A stretch of 64,000 bases of DNA from Desulfotignum sp. (lineage in GTDB: Bacteria > Desulfobacterota > Desulfobacteria > Desulfobacterales > Desulfobacteraceae), in the NCBI GenBank assembly GCA_011389555.1, contig JAABUD010000225.1:17918-81917 (forward strand), written 5' to 3'. The position numbers were made by a program, and so were the translations under genes. This document shows positions 61,200 to 64,000 of this stretch, one piece after another. The first letter of the stretch is position 1. Each line of letters starts with the position of its first letter. The notes under the pieces are model-generated. The model saw nothing but the letters and a program-made list of their open reading frames with translations, did no database searches and was not told the origin of the DNA.

Positions 61200-62255
61200 T
61201 CACGTGGGATTGCCCTGACGGACCTGGATGATCTGAGCCATGATGCTGACACCGATTTCCGCCGGGGTCTGGGCACCGATGGGAAGCCCCACAGGTGAAT
61301 ACACCGTGTGGAGCCGCTCTTTTGAGATCCCTTTTGCCATCAGATTGTCATAAATCCGGTCTTGCTTGGTCCGGGAGCCGATCATGCCGATATAGGCCGG
61401 GCCGGTAAGAAGCGCCTGTTCCAGCACGATCTGGTCATGGAGATGCCCCCGGGTGAGAATCACGATAAAGGAATGGCTGTCAATAGTGAGTTTGTCAAAA
61501 GCGTTCTCAAAATCCGGTGTCACCCGGACCTGCCGGGCATGGGGAAACCGGTTCTGGTTAGCAAACGCCTCCCGGTCATCGGTCACCACGGTGGAAAAAC
61601 CGGTAAGGTGCGCCAGTTGTGCCAGAACAAAGCCTACATGCCCGGCACCGAAAATGAACAGGGTGTCCGCAGGTATCATGGGCTGGAGGATGAATGCTGC
61701 CGGATCCAGTGTGTGGACGATTGGAAACCTGCCGGAAAACCGGTTGTCGCAGATATCGTCCAGCAGGGGTTTCGGGATGAGGCAAGACCCTGTTACAGAG
61801 CCATCCGGCCGTACCAGACTTTTTTGCACAGTGAATTCCCCCTGGCCGGGGCCCGACAGTCTGGACACCAGCACCCCTTTTCGCCCCGCCTGCTCCAGTG
61901 CCACCAGCGCCTGAAAAACCGGAATCAATTCCGGTCCGGGCACCAGGGTTTCCATGAGCACGGTGAGGCAGCCCCCGCAGACCATGTCCAGGCTGCCCTT
62001 GAGTTCCTGGTTCAGCGAAAAGGCCTGGATTCTGCATGTTTTTTTCCGGATGAGCTCCAGGCAGGCATCTGTGACCTTTGCTTCCAGCAGCCCGCCGCCG
62101 ATGGTGCCAAAGAGGGTGCCGTCCGGCATCACGACCATGCGGGAGCCTGAGGTCCTGGGTGTGGAGCCCTGATGAGAGAGAATGGCGACCAGGGCAAAGG
62201 GGGTGCCTGTTTCAAGACAGTCCAGTATCTGCTTGTTTGACAGTTCCACCGTCAT
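61200..62255 (-). CDS. xdhC: XdhC/CoxI family molybdoenzyme maturation protein
   Basis: XdhC binds molybdenum cofactor and helps insert a sulfurated form into xanthine-dehydrogenase-type enzymes. The 351-residue protein has the XdhC/CoxI domain (SHQGSTPRTSGSRMVV, GTIGGGLLEA, DMVCGGCLTVL) and the C-terminal Rossmann domain (FIFGAGHVGFVLAQLA, GMIGSRTK). ATG 62255 overlaps the stop of the molybdopterin-binding gene (ATGA), with GGGAAG upstream; ATG 62273 is less likely. It is the last of three minus-strand genes. Confidence 0.9.
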   Translation of the reverse strand: MTVELSNKQILDCLETGTPFALVAILSHQGSTPRTSGSRMVVMPDGTLFGTIGGGLLEAKVTDACLELIRKKTCRIQAFSLNQELKGSLDMVCGGCLTVLMETLVPGPELIPVFQALVALEQAGRKGVLVSRLSGPGQGEFTVQKSLVRPDGSVTGSCLIPKPLLDDICDNRFSGRFPIVHTLDPAAFILQPMIPADTLFIFGAGHVGFVLAQLAHLTGFSTVVTDDREAFANQNRFPHARQVRVTPDFENAFDKLTIDSHSFIVILTRGHLHDQIVLEQALLTGPAYIGMIGSRTKQDRIYDNLMAKGISKERLHTVYSPVGLPIGAQTPAEIGVSIMAQIIQVRQGNPT

Positions 62256-63295
62256 TTCTTCCCAAAGCTGCATCGGGGATATCGGCAGGTTTTACACGAA
62301 AAACAGAATCCCCCGTGTCCCATTTGAATGATATCGGTGCGGGTCACGGTTTCTCCGGCCAGCAGCCGGGGCACCACCAGATCGAAAATGGAGGCCCGGT
62401 AATACATGACACATCCGGGCAGGCCGATCACCGGCACATCATCGATATAAGCCAGCATAAACATGGCGCCGGGCAGTACCGGGGCCCCGTAGAACATCAC
62501 GTCACCCCCGGCTTTTCGAATGGCCGCCGGGGTCAGGTCGTCGGGATCCACGGACATGCCCCCGGTGACAGCGATGAATGCGGCCCCGTCATCCACGAAC
62601 TGCCGGATGGCGGCCACGGTCATGTCCATGTCATCGGAAACGATTTTTTTGCCCATGATCCGGGACCCCAGTTCTTCGAACTTTTTCTGGACCACCGGCC
62701 CGAATCCGTCTGTGATCCGGCCGGAAAACACCTCCGAGCCCGTGACCACCAGTCCCACATCCACCCGGGAAAAGGGGATGATGTCAATCATGGGAAAATA
62801 GTGTTTACATACGTTTTCCGCCGCAATCACGCAAGTTTCATCAATGGACAGCGGGATGACCCGGGTGCCGGCCAGATCCTGACCCGATGTCACGGTCTGG
62901 TGGGTGTGCAGGGTGGCACAGATCACTTCCGGAACGCTGTTGAGCTGTGCCAGGCCTTCCACATCGATTTTCAACAGACCCGAAGTACCGGCGGCAAATC
63001 CCACCTTCCCCTCTCTGGGATTGGAAAGTCGGATGTTTTTTCCGGCAGCGGCCCGGGCGATACGCTGTGCTGCATCGTTTTCGTGGATTTCACCATTGAG
63101 ACAGGCCACATAGACATGCTGCTTGCCCAGATCCAGCAATGATTCCACATCCGCTTGTGTTATCATATGACCTTTTCTGAACGCCGGGCCCTTACAAAGA
63201 TCCGGTACGATGCGGGTGATGTCGTGGACCAGGATTTTTCCCACTGCCTCCCGGACGGGCAGAGACTGAACCCGGTCTTTTTCATAATATTTCAA
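62252..63295 (-). CDS. Molybdopterin-binding protein (MoeA/CinA-like) with Cys-rich tail
   Basis: The 347-residue protein has the MoCF/MogA-type molybdopterin-binding domain in its C-terminal half (VVTGSEVFSGRITDGFGPVV, AVTGGMSVDPDDLTPAAI, GLPGCVMYYRAS). The N-terminal half is specific to this subgroup. The extreme C-terminus has four cysteines in CFSCKTCRYPRC, which could bind a metal or iron-sulfur cluster. The only usable ATG is preceded by GGAGGAGG but at an unusual 14-bp distance. It sits 27 bp after mttB. Confidence 0.86.
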   Translation of the reverse strand: MKYYEKDRVQSLPVREAVGKILVHDITRIVPDLCKGPAFRKGHMITQADVESLLDLGKQHVYVACLNGEIHENDAAQRIARAAAGKNIRLSNPREGKVGFAAGTSGLLKIDVEGLAQLNSVPEVICATLHTHQTVTSGQDLAGTRVIPLSIDETCVIAAENVCKHYFPMIDIIPFSRVDVGLVVTGSEVFSGRITDGFGPVVQKKFEELGSRIMGKKIVSDDMDMTVAAIRQFVDDGAAFIAVTGGMSVDPDDLTPAAIRKAGGDVMFYGAPVLPGAMFMLAYIDDVPVIGLPGCVMYYRASIFDLVVPRLLAGETVTRTDIIQMGHGGFCFSCKTCRYPRCSFGKK

Positions 63296-63322
63296 AAAAG
63301 GTCCTCCTCCACGTATATCGGT

Positions 63323-64000
63323 TCACCCGACAGACAGCAGGGCGTTGTCAACAATTTCATCAATAGCGGCCGCCTGTTGATCCGTCACAAGCATCTGCGG
63401 TTCTTTTTCCAGCATGGTCAGCGTTTTTTTCAATGACTTGTCCCGGATGGTCATGGCCCCTTTTTTCTCCCATTTGTCCCAGTTGTCATGATCGAACAGA
63501 TCCGAGTGCCAAAGCTCTGTCTTGAAACGGGAAAAGGTGTGCTGCGAAGCCAGCAGATTGCCGCCCGGACCGACCTGTGCAACGGCTTCCAGAGCAAGGG
63601 TGTCTGCATCGATAGAAATGTCTCTCATGGCATGGCGGATAAAGGCCATGCAGTCGTTGCAGAACACCATGTCGGCATAATCCACCACCATGTCCGTGTC
63701 CAGCTGCATCCCATCCATGAGATCCGCCTTCAGGGAGGTCAGGGTCCCCACCATCCCGGTCTCGAACCCGGCCTGGGCATCCAGGATTTTTGCATCCCGC
63801 AGCATGGACGGCATGCGCACCGGCAGGTCCAAATACTGCCCCATCTGGGCCATGGCCACCTTTAATACGGCAAACTCCGGCCCTGCCATGGAAATATTGG
63901 AAGTCTGCATGTTCATACCCCTGGCAAAACTGGTATACACAATGGGTGCACCCGGTGACACCAGCTGGGACAGGGTGATACAGGCCAGTATTTCCGCATG
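63323..64000 (-). CDS. Trimethylamine methyltransferase (MttB) family protein, C-terminal part (cut by window end)
   Basis: The frame stays open to base 64000, so the N-terminus is outside the window; about 226 residues are visible. HAEILACITLSQLVSPGAPIVY and AKILDAQAGFETGM match the MttB superfamily, which demethylates quaternary or tertiary methylamines to a corrinoid protein. No in-frame stop is seen across the region aligned to the pyrrolysine site of methanogen MttB, so this is a non-pyrrolysine member, such as glycine-betaine methyltransferase types. The substrate is unknown. Confidence 0.87.
   Translation of the reverse strand, partial: HAEILACITLSQLVSPGAPIVYTSFARGMNMQTSNISMAGPEFAVLKVAMAQMGQYLDLPVRMPSMLRDAKILDAQAGFETGMVGTLTSLKADLMDGMQLDTDMVVDYADMVFCNDCMAFIRHAMRDISIDADTLALEAVAQVGPGGNLLASQHTFSRFKTELWHSDLFDHDNWDKWEKKGAMTIRDKSLKKTLTMLEKEPQMLVTDQQAAAIDEIVDNALLSVG

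Noticed and set aside
63323..64000. Pyrrolysine codon in mttB
   Set aside because: No in-frame TAG was found in the visible C-terminal 226 codons; the family includes many non-pyrrolysine members.

Overview
The window is about 64 kb of a bacterial chromosome, densely coding on both strands. It has no insertion sequences, phage genes, CRISPR arrays or rRNA, and no gap between genes reaches 300 bp. The gene content points to a strictly anaerobic sulfate reducer of the Desulfobacterales (an inference from genes, not a phylogeny). It carries a Tmc transmembrane redox complex with a tetraheme cytochrome c3, the siroheme-dependent heme pathway (ahbC-hemB-ahbD), a DUF39 homocysteine-biosynthesis protein, a non-pyrrolysine MttB-family methyltransferase, TRAP transport and lipopolysaccharide (Kdo/Lpt) genes.

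Layout. 1-5.7 kb (+): the 3' part of secA, then clpS-clpA-aat (an N-degron set), fxsA and a nitroreductase. 5.6-12.9 kb: an SDR reductase (-), tRNA-Gly, a Nudix-like protein (+), purB-AMMECR1-TrpR-like operon (-), IHF-like protein, YfcE-like phosphoesterase and GAF/HD-GYP protein (+), and a short methyltransferase (-). 13.0-16.8 kb (+): potABCD polyamine importer with overlapping genes. 16.8-19.3 kb (-): acidic protein, glyoxalase II-like protein, GNAT, DUF2156. 19.4-25.4 kb (-): the tmc operon, read as NifU-like, tmcD, tmcC, tmcB, tmcA, response regulator, hybrid kinase. 25.6-33.6 kb: lhgO (+), then M23 peptidase, DUF39, lepB, pyrB, pyrC and a sigma-54 activator (-). 33.8-40.7 kb (+): kdsA-kdsC-lptC-lptA-lptB-rpoN-hpf-ptsN-rapZ and a mannose-type EIIA. 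40.8-43.0 kb (+): gap, tpiA, secG, tRNA-Leu and a terminator. 43.1-48.1 kb (+): a ClpX-like AAA+ unfoldase overlapping ahbC-hemB-ahbD. 48.2-52.3 kb: PPi-type phosphofructokinase (-), ftsY and a LysE-type exporter (+). 52.3-58.0 kb: a GntR regulator (-) divergent from an Asp/Glu racemase-like gene, a TRAP transporter and a proline-racemase-family enzyme (+). 58.0-59.3 kb (-): a CheD-HDOD fusion. 59.5-64 kb: a MocA-HD fusion and a phosphatase (+), facing mttB (cut by the window end), a molybdopterin-binding protein and xdhC (-).

How the genes work together. Several blocks are coherent pathways. The Tmc operon would link periplasmic cytochrome c3 electrons to a cytoplasmic heterodisulfide-reductase-like subunit across the membrane, with its own regulators attached. 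The ahb set converts a siroheme-derived intermediate to heme and is translationally coupled to an unusual ClpX-like unfoldase. The TRAP island has two racemase-type enzymes and a near-palindromic GntR site over a strong promoter, suggesting inducible uptake and racemisation of an amino or hydroxy acid. The last 4.5 kb suggests maturation of a molybdenum hydroxylase next to a methyltransferase.

The most unusual items are the ClpX-like protein with a long C-terminal extension tied to heme synthesis, the D-C-B-A gene order and NifU-like first gene of the tmc operon, the CheD-HDOD fusion, and the MocA-HD fusion.
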